This document shows, one piece after another, positions 20,821 to 31,600 of a stretch of 64,000 nt of DNA; the first letter of the stretch is position 1; the number at the start of each line of letters is the position of its first letter. The position numbers and the translations under genes are program-made. A model generated the notes under the pieces. That model had not been told where the DNA came from. It searched no databases and worked only from the letters and a program-made list of their open reading frames with translations. This DNA comes from Saposhnikovia divaricata (lineage: Eukaryota; Streptophyta; Magnoliopsida; Apiales; Apiaceae): assembly GCA_036435485.1 (NCBI GenBank), contig CM071597.1, positions 177,984,147 through 178,048,146 on the forward strand. Direction: 5' to 3'.

Positions 20821-22074
20821 ATGGTTCGTACTCGTGGACGCAAATCAGGTCTCCAAGCTAATCAAACCCCCTCCAAGAAAGATGAATCATTTGTTGATCT
20901 CGCTAGTCCTGGTAATGTCAGTGGCGATGAGGTTTCTCAAACCCCTGAATCGAAGAGGCTCAAAGGGGTTCCACACTTTGCCGGTCCTGAATTTGAATCA
21001 AGATACACTGATATGGAGCTAGGGACTCGTCAATTGATTCATGGGTCTCCACTCTCTGGTAAGCTATTCCCTCTGTTAACTGAGTGTGGTGTTATGAAGC
21101 TGTTCAATGATATTGGGCTTGGTAATTTCATGCTAGATTTACCAAAAGTTTACTATCCTGATCTTGTGCGTGAGTTTTATGCTAACCTGCATGAGGACTC
21201 TTTTGGAAATGTGATATCCTCTGTTAGTAAAAGGAAAATTCAGTTAAACCCTCCCCTGCTAAACTCTTTTCTATCCATTGAAACTGAGAGCAATGAGAGT
21301 ATCTATACCGCCCAGAGTGCTGTTACTTTACCTGACTTCTCAGTTCAAGACCAATTAAAGATTCTATATGATTCTGAAGAGCCAATTACTGCCACCTCTC
21401 ATGCTACCACAAATGTGTCTCCTTTAGCTCATCTTGTATTCAAACTGGCTAGATCCCATATCTGTCCTAGGTTAGGAAACAAATCCAGTTTCACTAATCA
21501 AGATATTATTGTTGTTGCCATGATTTTATCTGGTAAACCTTTTGATTTGTCTAACCTCATTCTGAAAAAGATGATTGGGACTGTTGAGAAAGCTCACACT
21601 GGCATTCCATATGCCCAGCTTCTCACAAGGGTTTTTGAGGGTTTCAAAATTGATCTTAAGTCTGCTTATAAGTTAACCATCAAGGATAACTTTGATCAGA
21701 AAACCTTAAGCCAAAACAATCTTCAACTTACCAATGGAGAAGTGTCTCGGGTCATAATCTCTCCTCCAACTGAATCTATCCCTGATATTGGAGAACCTTC
21801 CAACCCCACCCCTGGTGCTACTGAGTTTGGTTCTTCTGACTTGCTTTTGTTGAAATCCATCCAAACTGATACTATGATCAGCACTGGGAACATTATTGAA
21901 ATAAAGAAGGACATTCAGGAAATCAAAACTGAGCTTCAAAATGTCAAGGCAGATTGTCAGACAATCAAGACAGTTATGAAGGGGTTTATCAGTGATATGA
22001 AGACTTTGAAGGATCTAATGTGTTGTTGTTGGATACTGCTGGTTTTATTTATTAATGGCTTTATGTTGTGCTAA
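20821..22074 (+). CDS. Sirevirus third ORF (env-like position)
   Basis: 417 residues, intact, starting at an ATG in good context (AAATCATGG). A basic N-terminus (MVRTRGRK) is followed by a globular middle region (about residues 60-270) that I read as the domain often labelled 'putative plant transposon protein', with LVREFYANL near 115-125. A Pro/Ser-rich linker (about 305-345) leads to a heptad-repeat coiled coil (about 350-395) and a hydrophobic C-terminal end (LMCCCWILLVLFINGFMLC, about 399-417). There is no N-terminal signal peptide and no obvious N-glycosylated ectodomain. The position is that of the env-like ORF of some Sireviruses, but the layout is that of a tail-anchored protein. Function unknown. 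The AAACAGC motif is not seen in it. Confidence 0.85.
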   Translation: MVRTRGRKSGLQANQTPSKKDESFVDLASPGNVSGDEVSQTPESKRLKGVPHFAGPEFESRYTDMELGTRQLIHGSPLSGKLFPLLTECGVMKLFNDIGLGNFMLDLPKVYYPDLVREFYANLHEDSFGNVISSVSKRKIQLNPPLLNSFLSIETESNESIYTAQSAVTLPDFSVQDQLKILYDSEEPITATSHATTNVSPLAHLVFKLARSHICPRLGNKSSFTNQDIIVVAMILSGKPFDLSNLILKKMIGTVEKAHTGIPYAQLLTRVFEGFKIDLKSAYKLTIKDNFDQKTLSQNNLQLTNGEVSRVIISPPTESIPDIGEPSNPTPGATEFGSSDLLLLKSIQTDTMISTGNIIEIKKDIQEIKTELQNVKADCQTIKTVMKGFISDMKTLKDLMCCCWILLVLFINGFMLC

Positions 22075-22180
22075 GTGGCTATATACTCCTTTCATTATTA
22101 TTATTGGTTTTATATCTAACATTGACTGCAGGGATTTAGGGGGAGTATTAAAATTCTCCTAAAATGAGTTGTAATCATCA

Positions 22181-22192
22181 AAAAGGGGGAGA
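22181..22192 (+). other. Polypurine tract
   Basis: AAAAGGGGGAGA immediately before the 3' LTR: the plus-strand primer for reverse transcription. Confidence 0.95.
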
Positions 22193-22193
22193 T

Positions 22194-23528
22194 TGAAACT
22201 CCTAGGTTTTGATGATGACAATTAGTAAGGCTTTGGCCTTATTTTCAGATATAAAACAGCATGCCATTTGTACTAACTCTAACCAGGTTTTGCAGGAAAT
22301 ACAGCTTACTGTTTATTCTATCAGTTTAAATCAAACAGCAAGCCATTTATACAAATGGCGTACCAGTTTCAAAAACAGCGTGCTGATTTCAGTCTGGACA
22401 GGTTTGCCGATTATAAAGTTTTCAAGGAACATCAAGTGGAATCCTTGATAGGGTTAATTGTATGGGTCCTCTGATTATATATGAATATATAAACTCCCAT
22501 ACCTCAATCATACTTGAAGACAAACCAATATTCCTTTTGTTATTTTAGAAAAGTAAAGTTTCTACTTTTCATTAATTTAAACATACACTTGTCTTCCACT
22601 CAAATACTCACATGATTCATATCACTAACATATGTTTCTTGTCATACATATTCTATATACCAACTGCTATACACGTTGTCATCACTTCTTCTTGAAAGCT
22701 TCCTTCACGTGATTCCTCATCATATCTCTGGCACACTCAGTCCATACAACACTTTCAACACACGTGAACATCACTTCTTCAGGCTCCTCTCTTTCGTTGT
22801 TCTTCAAACAGAATCTGTTCAAGCAACGGTAACATTTATGTCCGTTGGAGCTCAAGAAATTAATTTCCACTCTTGGTTTTCATTCGCCTATAAAGAGAAC
22901 TGATTTCATTCAGTTCAAATGACGATACAGAGCTGAAAACAAAAGAGCCTTACAGAAATTCAAAGCTTTCATTGCTATATCCTTCAAACCTTTCGAACCC
23001 TTTTTCACTCATATATATCTGTATATTCAGAGGGTCATAGGTTGAGTTGTATCATTCATTTGTATTGTTCAAGTTGTATTGTTTTGTTGCTGTACAAGAT
23101 TGGCTTCAGGTTTTAGGGTGAGTCGAACTAGACTAGAGAAGTATACTTGGGAAGTAGTACTTAGAGGGTTGGTTCAGCACAGGTAAACAGCAAGCCATTT
23201 GTAAGCAGCAAGGGTTAAGGGAGATATATTGTTGTATCTTGTAATTGAATTATATTTGATCAATAATATATTCTCTTACCAAGTTTAGGTAAGGGACCAG
23301 GACGTAGACCATAGGGGATTAGGGGTCGAACCTGGCTAAAAGATTGTGTGTCACTTTTACTTACTGTTCTTGCTCTCTCTGCATTGCATTTTAGATACAA
23401 ACAGCGTGCTGTTTGTGAACTGTGTTTTTACAAACAGCAAGCTGTTTTCAGTAATTTTCAAAACTGTTCATAAATTCACATTATTAACCATAAACACCTA
23501 TTCACCCCCCTCTAGGTGTTGTTTTTCA
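22194..23528 (+). repeat. Sirevirus 3' LTR
   Basis: 1,335 bp. By eye it differs from the 5' LTR only by A-to-G at two sites (about 22464 and 23117) and one C fewer in the C-run near 23510. Confidence 0.97.
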
Positions 23529-23533
23529 CCACA

Positions 23534-24094
23534 TATCCACTTCACAAAGAAGTTTATAATTGAAAACACAAGTCATCATTAATTGGATTTTGCAGTGATT
23601 TGCATTCTGCCTGAACATACGACTGCATTACGTCATAAAACTAATACTTGTACTAAAAGTATATATATTTTCCATACCTATTAAATTGTACTTAGGTTTT
23701 ATATATAAGGGAAAAACAAGGGAAATAAACAGGGCACTACTATCATTAAATACTGGTTTCTTCAAATCTTGAAATCACACGCATGATAAAAAAATCTGAT
23801 GAGCAACATTAATTTCGTTTTTCCTTAGAGAAAACTGAGACAAATGTCTGCTCAGTGCCAACAGAAAAATTTCTGCTTTAAAGACTAATGTATATTTTCA
23901 TGCTTTCCGAACTCTGAGAGAGGCAAAGGAATACAGCATGGATAGTAATATCCAGTCAGATGAGTATCATGTAGTGATCTATCATGTATGGGACTTATGC
24001 ATGCTGATTTCTTTTGGGATGCAGGCACCAGAAAGTGTCGCTGGTTGGATCACAATCAAACACTATAGTCTTCTCATTGCTGCCATCACCGATA
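23534..24094. other. Non-coding flank right of the Sirevirus
   Basis: AT-rich; possibly the 3' UTR of the minus-strand gene fragment that ends at 24095. The plus-strand 65-codon frame here shows no family resemblance. Confidence 0.35.
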
Positions 24095-24762
24095 CTAGTA
24101 ACCATTTATCTGAGGCCTTGACTGAGGACCAGTGAGTCGAGAAAAGGGAATTTGGCCACGGACAGGAAGGCCTCTCTGTCCAGATAACTGATCAGCTGTC
24201 TTTGGATCAGAGACTGATTTTGAGAAGGCTTGGGCAAGCTCAACTGCAGAAGCTGCTTTCCCGTAACGTATACCAGTAGGTGACAATGGCTGCTTAACAG
24301 GCTTCCGCCAGGTTTCTGGTGATGGTGCTCTCTCCGCTGGTGGCTGATTTTTCTCAAGGTCCCTGCTACTCCTTCGATTCTCACTACGCCAGTTCTTTCT
24401 TTGCAAATCTGACTTCTCAACATCTCCACGGTGATCTCGCCTATCAACACTCTTTCCGATCCTATGATCAAGAGGGGCATTTTCAGCTTTCCCACTGTAA
24501 CGCACCGGCAATATTTCACCTCTGGGCACATCTTGCTTTACCCTTCAAGAAACAATATGCATAAAAATTTGTCAACCAACACATCAAAACCTATAATACT
24601 GGAGAGTTGGACTTAAACTAGGAAAACTTGACAATTAATTATGCATGCTAGCTAGCAAGTAGTGGATTTGAACTATTCATACCTGTTTGAAGGATTAACC
24701 TGATCATAATTGTTGAAATCAACATCATTAATGCCTCTCTCTTTCAGAAGGTTAGATGTGTT
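24095..24762 (-). pseudogene. C-terminus of conserved plant RNA-binding/translation-like protein
   Basis: Two minus-strand exons. The last spans 24542 to the stop at 24095, following an acceptor TTTCTTGAAG. The upstream one ends at 24683 with donor CAG|GTATGA and reaches to about 24762. The joined frame is phase-consistent. It is rich in Arg, Asp, Ser and Pro and ends with a segment (SAVELAQAFSKSVSDPK, SGQRGLP, RPQINGY) that I recognise as the conserved tail of plant proteins annotated as translation-initiation-factor-like or glycine-rich; the exact name is uncertain. All N-terminal exons are missing: a T-run follows at 24789 and another gene fragment in opposite orientation begins at 24922. 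No stop lies inside the remaining frame. Confidence 0.65.
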
Positions 24763-24788
24763 TCAGACTTGTATTCAGCGTGAACTTC

Positions 24789-24813
24789 TTTTTTTTTTTT
24801 TTTTTTTTTTTTT
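24789..24813. repeat. Poly(T) tract
   Basis: About 25 T residues at the breakpoint side of the minus-strand gene fragment; possibly the tail of a tiny minus-strand retroposition event. Confidence 0.8.
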
Positions 24814-24854
24814 ATCTATAAATACACCTGTTGCTGCATACCTACCAAGAAATT

Positions 24855-24910
24855 AACTACCAATCTGTCTCCTTTCAAAAAAAAAAAAAAAAAAAACTAC
24901 CAATCTGTCT
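24855..24910 (+). mobile_element. Minimal retroposed poly(A) insertion with 16-bp TSD
   Basis: AACTACCAATCTGTCT occurs at 24855-24870 and 24895-24910. Between the copies is only CCTTTC plus about 18 A residues. A perfect target duplication around an almost pure A-tail is what an extremely 5'-truncated LINE insertion looks like. Confidence 0.75.
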
Positions 24911-24921
24911 TAAAATTGCAG

Positions 24922-25306
24922 CTGAAAGATATAGTTACCTCAGTATTGGAACTCTGGAATTTAATGGACTCAACGAGAGAAGAGAAACGTAATTTTACAA
25001 GAATCATTTCAATTTCATCGGAATCAGAAATTGTGGAGCCAGAATTTCTCTCTATGGAGATAATTGAACAGGTTTGTTAGCACCTTTAGCTTTCTGATTC
25101 ATTCTACCTGAGGATAATTCCTGTAATACTGATAATTTGCTGACAGGCATCAGCAGAAGTTGAGAGGCTCGCTAAGTTAAAAGCAAGTAGGATGAAAAAA
25201 CTGGTTATGAAGAAGAGATCGGAATTAGAAGATATTTGTCGTAAGACGCATATTAAACCGGATTCAAATACAGCTGCTGAGAAATCTATTGCAATGATAG
25301 ATTCTG
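24922..25306 (+). pseudogene. Two exons of a MAP65 microtubule-associated protein
   Basis: The first exon (24922-25071, acceptor TTGCAG, donor CAG|GTTTGT) encodes LKDIVTSVLELWNLMD and onward to FLSMEIIEQ. The second (25147-25306, acceptor TGACAG, donor CTG|GTATGG) encodes ASAEVERLAKLKASRMKKLV and onward to a conserved KSIAMID segment. Both match the spectrin-like central part of plant MAP65/PRC1/Ase1 proteins, which cross-link antiparallel microtubules. Splice sites and frame are intact. The N-terminal exons and the microtubule-binding C-terminal exons are absent from the window; downstream is a LINE relic and then the copia element. It is a two-exon fragment of a gene of about 580-700 residues. 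Confidence 0.85.
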
Positions 25307-25374
25307 GTATGGAATAGAAGATTGATTATTGAAGTAACAAGCTGCACATGGTTTATTGCCTGCAACATCTGCAA
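25307..25374 (-). mobile_element. LINE relic, left part (split by copia)
   Basis: On the minus strand this short stretch plausibly continues the LINE frame that starts at 38324 once the intervening copia element and one TGCAA copy are ignored. It links the two sides of the insertion. Confidence 0.4.
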
Positions 25375-25872
25375 TGTTGGACTATTTTGTGACTAAAAAA
25401 TTAGTACATTTTATTATTTGTTATGTAACTCTATTTTTAATTTTGTAACTCATATATTTATTATATGTTGGGGGTTACAAAGTTAATTATTTGGGGGTTA
25501 CAAAGTTATTGTTTTTTGGGGTTACATTCTTCTACTCCTATATAAGAAGACCTTGACTTCATTATTTTAGACACTAAAAAATTCCCAAGTCTTTCATAGT
25601 TTTCCTTGCATACTATTTAGAGCTTTAGGTTCATTTCTGTGTGATAGAGTGGTATTTGTTCTGTTCGTAGAAGGCGGGTTTTCTAAGTGCTTGAAAATCA
25701 GCTTTGTTCGTTGTATCCTGGGAGACGGAGGCCATTCATCCTTCAAGCACTATACGGAAGGGGCTAATCTGTTTTAAGGAGAGCGTGGTTTTCACGTGAC
25801 TCGAACATTTTTTTCGGTATTTTCTTGTTAATTTCTTGATTTCAGGTACAATCTCTCACTATACTTCCTACA
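25375..25872 (+). repeat. Copia 5' LTR with TATA box
   Basis: 498 bp. TATATAAG at 25539-25546 is the likely TATA box, giving a start near 25570. Near the 3' end, TTGATTTCAG|GTACAATC looks like a splice donor (see findings). Confidence 0.92.
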
Positions 25873-27217
25873 AGCTTAAAACAAATTAACCATTTGAATT
25901 AGTTTAGTCCATTAAATAATTCTTTGGTTTTTTTTTATCGGGAGTATATGGTTCCGATGCCACTGTGATACTTTTCTATGATATTGTTAAGTGTATTAAT
26001 ACATGTGGTTTTGGTTAGTAAGATCAGTCTTGCATTGGATGGCTGTATTTTTTATCTTCTGTAATATCCGCGGGTATGTCATATTTGTGAGGTTCATGCT
26101 TTGTTAGTGTTATATTGTATTGTTCAATTTTTCCTTTGATTATTATGTGTTTTTTTTTAAGTAGGTCATAGTATTATGCTTGATCCTAGGGCTGAGCATT
26201 CGGTCGGTTCGGTCCGGTCATTCGGTCGGTTCGGTCCAGAACCGGACCGAACCGAATAAACTGAAAACCGAAATGTCATTTTTTTCTGGACCGAACCGGA
26301 CCGAAGTTTAATCATGGACCGAACCGGATCGAACCGAAATAATTCAGTTCGGTTCGGTCCGGACCGAAAAAACCGATTTTTTTTTTTGAAAAAAAACCTA
26401 TATTATAAATAAAGTTAAAAATTCATGATTTATCACAAAAATAATAATCAATTAATCACCACTATTTCACCAACATAATTTAATTAGAATTTACAAATTA
26501 GATAATATAATTATATTTTATAAGATATATATAAAATGTAATAACATAAATATAAAAATTAAAGTATATATTATTCGGACTATTAGGTCTATTCGGTCCG
26601 GACCGAAATATTTTTCAAAGAACCGAACCGAACCGATTGTTATTTCGGTCTATTCGGTTCGGACCGAATAAACCGAATTTTCAAAAAATTAGAACCGAAC
26701 CGAACCGAATTTGCACGGTTCGGTTCGGTTTTTCGGTTTCGGTTCGGTTTTGCTCAGCCCTACCTGATCCTTTTTATCTGCATGTGGTCTATAGATGTTA
26801 TGTTAACCAATTTTTTTTTATGGAATCTGCTTTAATAGCGTTTGTATATATATAAAAAAAAGGAAAAAAAATTTATCAGCCAAGGTATTTTTTAGGGACT
26901 TGCAAGTATCTCTGACGATTACATGATTCATGTTTTGTACTGGGTTTGGTCCAGTTCATTGCATTTTTTTATTTTTATTGTTGGTGACTTCATGATTTGA
27001 TTTGATATGTTTTATTCTATACTTGGAGTCTCGTTTTGGTTATGTTTAAAGGAGTCATAATGCATGTTTTGTTTCCCCTTTGTGTGTCGATAGTTTATTG
27101 GTAATTCTTGAGTTTTGGTTCCTGAATTTGTACCAGTATATGTTGCCATGATCCTGATTTGATTATTAAAAAAAAATTTGTATGAATGGACCGTAACGGC
27201 TTCGTGATGAATACTTA
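25873..27217 (+). other. Copia leader, part 1
   Basis: T-rich non-coding leader between the 5' LTR and the nested LINE, interrupted by the foldback element. It shows typical plant-intron composition. Confidence 0.55.
26189..26760. mobile_element. Foldback/hAT-like element with CCGAACCG repeats
   Basis: 572 bp beginning GGGCTGAGCATTCGG and ending TTTTGCTCAGCCC, flanked by TA on both sides. Both arms consist of many CGGTTCGGT/ACCGAACCG units in opposite orientation, so the element can fold into long hairpins around an AT-rich core without an ORF. Confidence 0.75.
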
Positions 27218-27440
27218 GATGTAATTATTGTGGGACAACAATTTCAATTTTCAACCCATCCATGTTTTGCAAAGATATATGAGCCTGGAACCTTTGTCCT
27301 CGCCGTCTATTCCTACTACTTAGTCTCATCTAATGATGTGTTTTGGATCTGTCTCGTCGTTTTGACGTGTTTCTGTTGTCTCTATTATAATCTTTTCTAT
27401 ATAAAGTCTACGTAAGGATCTGTTTTTCAAGTTCTTAATC

Positions 27441-28646
27441 ATGGCTGGTTCATCAACGCAAATGATGGAGGAGTGATACGCGAATTTATCCATAAATGAT
27501 GAGGATGATGAGGGCTTGATCCTGGAGGAAGATAATGTGGAGATTGTTTCAACGGATGTCTCATTCTGTCTTGTGGGAAGTTTTGTAACGAGTAGAAAGA
27601 TTAATTTCCAAGCAATGCAGGATACATTATCACAAATCTGGAGGCCAGTAAAAGGTGTTTTTATGGAGGAAACTAATGTCCCAAATCTGTTCATGTTTAA
27701 GTTTTTTCATGAGCTTGATGTGCAACGTGTTTTAGACGATGGGCCATGGACCTTCAACAATCAGGCGCTTATGGTCAGAAAGCTGGAGATGGGAGAGCGA
27801 TTATCTGACATAAGGTTAAATGAGTTATACATGTGGGTTCAAATCTATGATTTGCCAGTGGGTTTCAATTCAGAATTTGTTTTAAAGTCCATAGGAAACT
27901 ATGTGGGAAGTTATCTACAGTCCGATCCAAAGAATTTTCAGGGTATATGGAAGCAATATCTACGTATCAAAGTGGCCATTAATGTGTTAAATCCGTTAAA
28001 GAGTCAAATGAGAATGAAGAAAGCTGGTGGAGAATGGATGTGGATCAAGTTTAAGTACGAACGTCTTCCTTCATTTTGCTTTTACTGTGGGAGAATAGGA
28101 CACTCGGAGAAATTCTGTGAGACATTATTTGATAATGGAGGGGATAAAGGGGGGCGAAAGTACGACGCTTCATTACGGGCTGCAGTTAGAAATCAAGTTT
28201 CAAACAGCAAAAATCAATGGCTGCGTGGAGTTGATGGAGGAAAGCTTGAGTCCGACAGGAAGGAGATCGATGGGGAGAGGAGAGAGATGGAGCAACCGAA
28301 TCAGGCGGTAAATTTGGTTTCAAAATCCCAAGATTATAGGGGGATACAGGTTGTTGGGAAAGAAAATCACGATGAAGTAGGAGCCATAACAGATGAGGTT
28401 GTTAATGGAAGGATGTTATCTAGTGCAGTTATATCAGGAACAAACAGAAGCGTGATTATTGCAAATGTAACAGATGAGAGTGTGGATAATTCAAATGAGA
28501 GGCGGGAAAATATGGGGAATGATAATGAGATTAATGGGCTTCTCGTTATGGACTGTAAGCGGCGAAGAACAGAAGGACTAAAAGGCCCAACAGATGAGGA
28601 AATGTTGGACTCTCAAATTGGCACACAACAGAACCAAAAAACTTGA
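27441..28646 (+). pseudogene. LINE ORF1, one early stop
   Basis: 402 codons from ATG 27441. A TGA at 27474 (codon 12) is the only stop, after which the frame runs to 28646. DUF4283 covers about residues 35-190, followed by the zinc knuckle CFYCGRIGHSEKFC near residue 213 and a hydrophilic tail. RNA-binding chaperone of the LINE particle by family knowledge. Downstream in-frame initiation could bypass the stop, but this is speculation. Confidence 0.85.
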
Positions 28647-28683
28647 TTGGGGCGGGTACTGCAATGCAGGCCCGCCTAGAATT

Positions 28684-31600
28684 ATGACAACTTTGAGTTG
28701 GAACTGCCAAGGCATTGGGCCTCCTTGGAAAGTTCGGTTCCTAAAAGACTTAATTAGTCAGGAAAGGCCCAACTTTATTTTTCTGTGTGAAACTATCTGT
28801 AAAAAAAGAAAAGATGGAATTTCTGCGTATGAAGTTAGGTTATGAAGGTATGGTGGTGGTGGAGCCTCAGGGTAGAAGTGGTGGGTTAGCATTTTTCTGG
28901 AGAGATCGTGATCAGGCAAATCTGCTGAGCTTATCACAGCATCACATAGATGTGGAAGTATCGGTGGAAGGCATGGGAGAGTGGCGTATAACAGGGATGT
29001 ATGGTGAGCCGGAAAGAAGTAGTCGAAGAAAAACTTGGGATTTACTTCGAAATCTATCGAGAGACTCTAATTTACCATGGTGCACAATTGGGGATATGAA
29101 CAATGTCACTTCACAGCTGGATAAACGTGGAGGAGATGTGTACCCTACATGGTTGATTGATGGTTTCAATGAAGCATTGTCTGATGCTGGGCTTAGAGAT
29201 ATGGAATTAACAGGCCATCCGTTTACATGGGAAAGAGGAAGAGGCAAACCGGAATGGACAGAGGTAAGGCTTGACAGAGCAATGGTTACTCAAGACTGGA
29301 TGGACTTGTTCCCAATGGCGAACTTATACAATCTGGAAGGGTCAAATTCGGATCATAGTCCAATTTTCTTGGTGCCAAAGAAAAGAGAAGAATGTGCAGG
29401 AGCTAGTATGTTCAGATTCGAGAACGCATGGTTGCTAGAGCCGATGTGCCAACAAATAGTTAGTGCATACTGGAAGGAGGATGGAGAGATAGATATTCAA
29501 AGTAAGGTGAAAGCTTGTAGTGAAGTTTTAGCTGTATGGGGTAAAGAGATAACAGGTAATTTTGGCAAGGTTATCAAAGAATGTAAAAGACAGTTGAAGA
29601 AGTTGAGGAATAAAAATGATGATCAATCAATACAGGAGTTTCTTGCAGTGAAAAAGAAGTTGCATTTGACGTTAGATCAGCGTGAGATATTTTGGAGGCA
29701 ACGATCAAAACAACTTTGGCTCAAATCGGGGGATAAAAATACTAGATATTTCCATGCTGCTGCAACAACTCGGAGGAAAAACAATCAGATTTTAAAATTG
29801 CAGGACTCAGAAGGTATCTGGAAAGAGTGGGATAATGGGTTAGAAGATCTGATAATTAACTACTACAGGGAGTTATTCAGTGGCTCGCAATCTCAGTGGG
29901 AAGAGGTAGTTAGAAATGTGCCAACAAGTATAACGCAAGATCAAAATGATAGTTTGTTATTGACAGTTACAGATGAAGAGGTGAAGGCTGCTCTGTTCTC
30001 TATGCACCCGGACAAGGCTCCTGGTCCGGATGGGATGACGCCTGCATTTTATCAGAGACACTGGCATATAGTAGGTAAGGATATTGTTCATTTGGTGAGA
30101 CGTTTCTTTGAAGAAGGTCAAATGCCTCAAGGTTTGAATGACACAAACGTAGTACTTATTCCCAAGAAGAAATGTCCAATGAATATAGGGGATTTACGTC
30201 CTATTTCTCTCTGCAATGTGCTGGTAAAAGTAATCACTAAAGTTATGGCCAATCGTATGAAAGGTTTTTTGCAAGGAGTAGTGTCAGAGAATCAAAGCGC
30301 ATTTATACCAGGTCGTCTAATTTCAGATAACATTCTGGTTAGTTACGAAGTAATGCACCATTTGAAAAGGAAAAAACGAGGAAAGGAGGGTTTTATGGCT
30401 TTGAAGTTAGATTTAAGCAAGGCGTATGACAGAGTTGGGTGGAGATATTTAAAAGAAATTATGCTCAGAATGGGTTTCCAGGAGAGATGGGTCAGACTAA
30501 TCATGACTTGTGTGAATTCAGTTAAGTATCAGGTGACTCATGGTAGGAGAAGGCTGGGGTATGTGGAACCAGGGAGGGGTATAAGGCAGGGGGATCCCCT
30601 TTCGCCCTATCTTTTCATTCTTTGTGCAGAGGGCCTCTCAGCAACTATCAAGAAGTTTGAGGCGAATAAATGGTTAACTGGGGTCAAGATATGCAAACGA
30701 GCGCCTATAATCAATCATATGCTCTTTGCAGATGATAGTTACGTGTATTGTAAGGCTAACAGGGAGGAGGCAGATAAGGTGAGGGAATTGTTGAGTAACT
30801 TTGAGCAGGCAACAGGACAGCAGGTGAACTATGGAAAGTCGTCTATTTTCTTTAGTTCAAATGTAGTGTCATCTGATAAAATGGAGCTATGTGGGAAATT
30901 GCAAATGCAAGAAGCGAATGACAGATCAACATATTTGGGACTTCCAACAATGTTGGGTCGAAATAAATCTGCGATACTGGGATATTTGAAGGAGAGAATT
31001 GATAATCGAATAAGAAGTTGGGATGAGGGGTTTATTTCTAGGTCGGGGAAGGAAGTCTTAATCAAGAATGTGGCACAGGCACTACCAAGCTATGCAATGA
31101 GTGTATTTCTTTTGCCGCAAGGGATTACAAAAGATATGGAAAGGATGTTAGCCAGATATTGGTGGAGGTCAAAACCAAAGCAAGACACAGGTATTAACTG
31201 GATGAGTTGGTCAGGTCTGAGCAGACATAAATCAGCAGGAGGAATGGGGTTTCGAGATTTTTATGATTTTAATTTATCGATGTTGGCAAAGCAAGGATGG
31301 AGGTTTCTTACTAAACCAGATAGTTTGGTGAGTAAGTTATTTAAAGCTCGGTACTTCCCAGATCAGGATTTTTTGACAGCAAGCCTAGGTCACAACCCTA
31401 GTTATGTATGGAGAAGCATTTGGGAATCAATTCCATTGCTGAGGAGTGGGAGTCACTGGATGGTGGGCACAGGAGCTAAAATAAGCATTAAAGAGCATCC
31501 ATGGTTGAATGCAGATGATCCTTATGTCTCGTCGGAATCTCCAAGTTTCGAACATAATAAAGTTGCTTCGTTGATGATGACAGGTTATAGGCAGTGGGAC

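Larger units (their letters stand above)
13551..23528 (+). mobile_element. Complete Sirevirus (Ty1/copia) retrotransposon
   Basis: A 9,978-bp element flanked by a perfect 5-bp duplication CCACA (13546-13550 and 23529-23533). The LTRs (1,336 and 1,335 bp) begin TGAAACTCCTAGG and end TTTTTCA; by eye they differ by two substitutions and one C-run length change, so insertion was recent. The layout is LTR, tRNA-Met PBS, gag, pol, a 490-base spacer, a third ORF, PPT, LTR. All three ORFs are open. The long coiled-coil gag with two zinc knuckles, the pol order PR-INT-RT-RH and the extra 3' ORF identify the Sirevirus lineage. Confidence 0.97.

Noticed and set aside
26637..26855. 72-codon ORF with Arg/Phe/Gly repeats
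   Set aside because: Translation of CGGTTCGGT foldback units.
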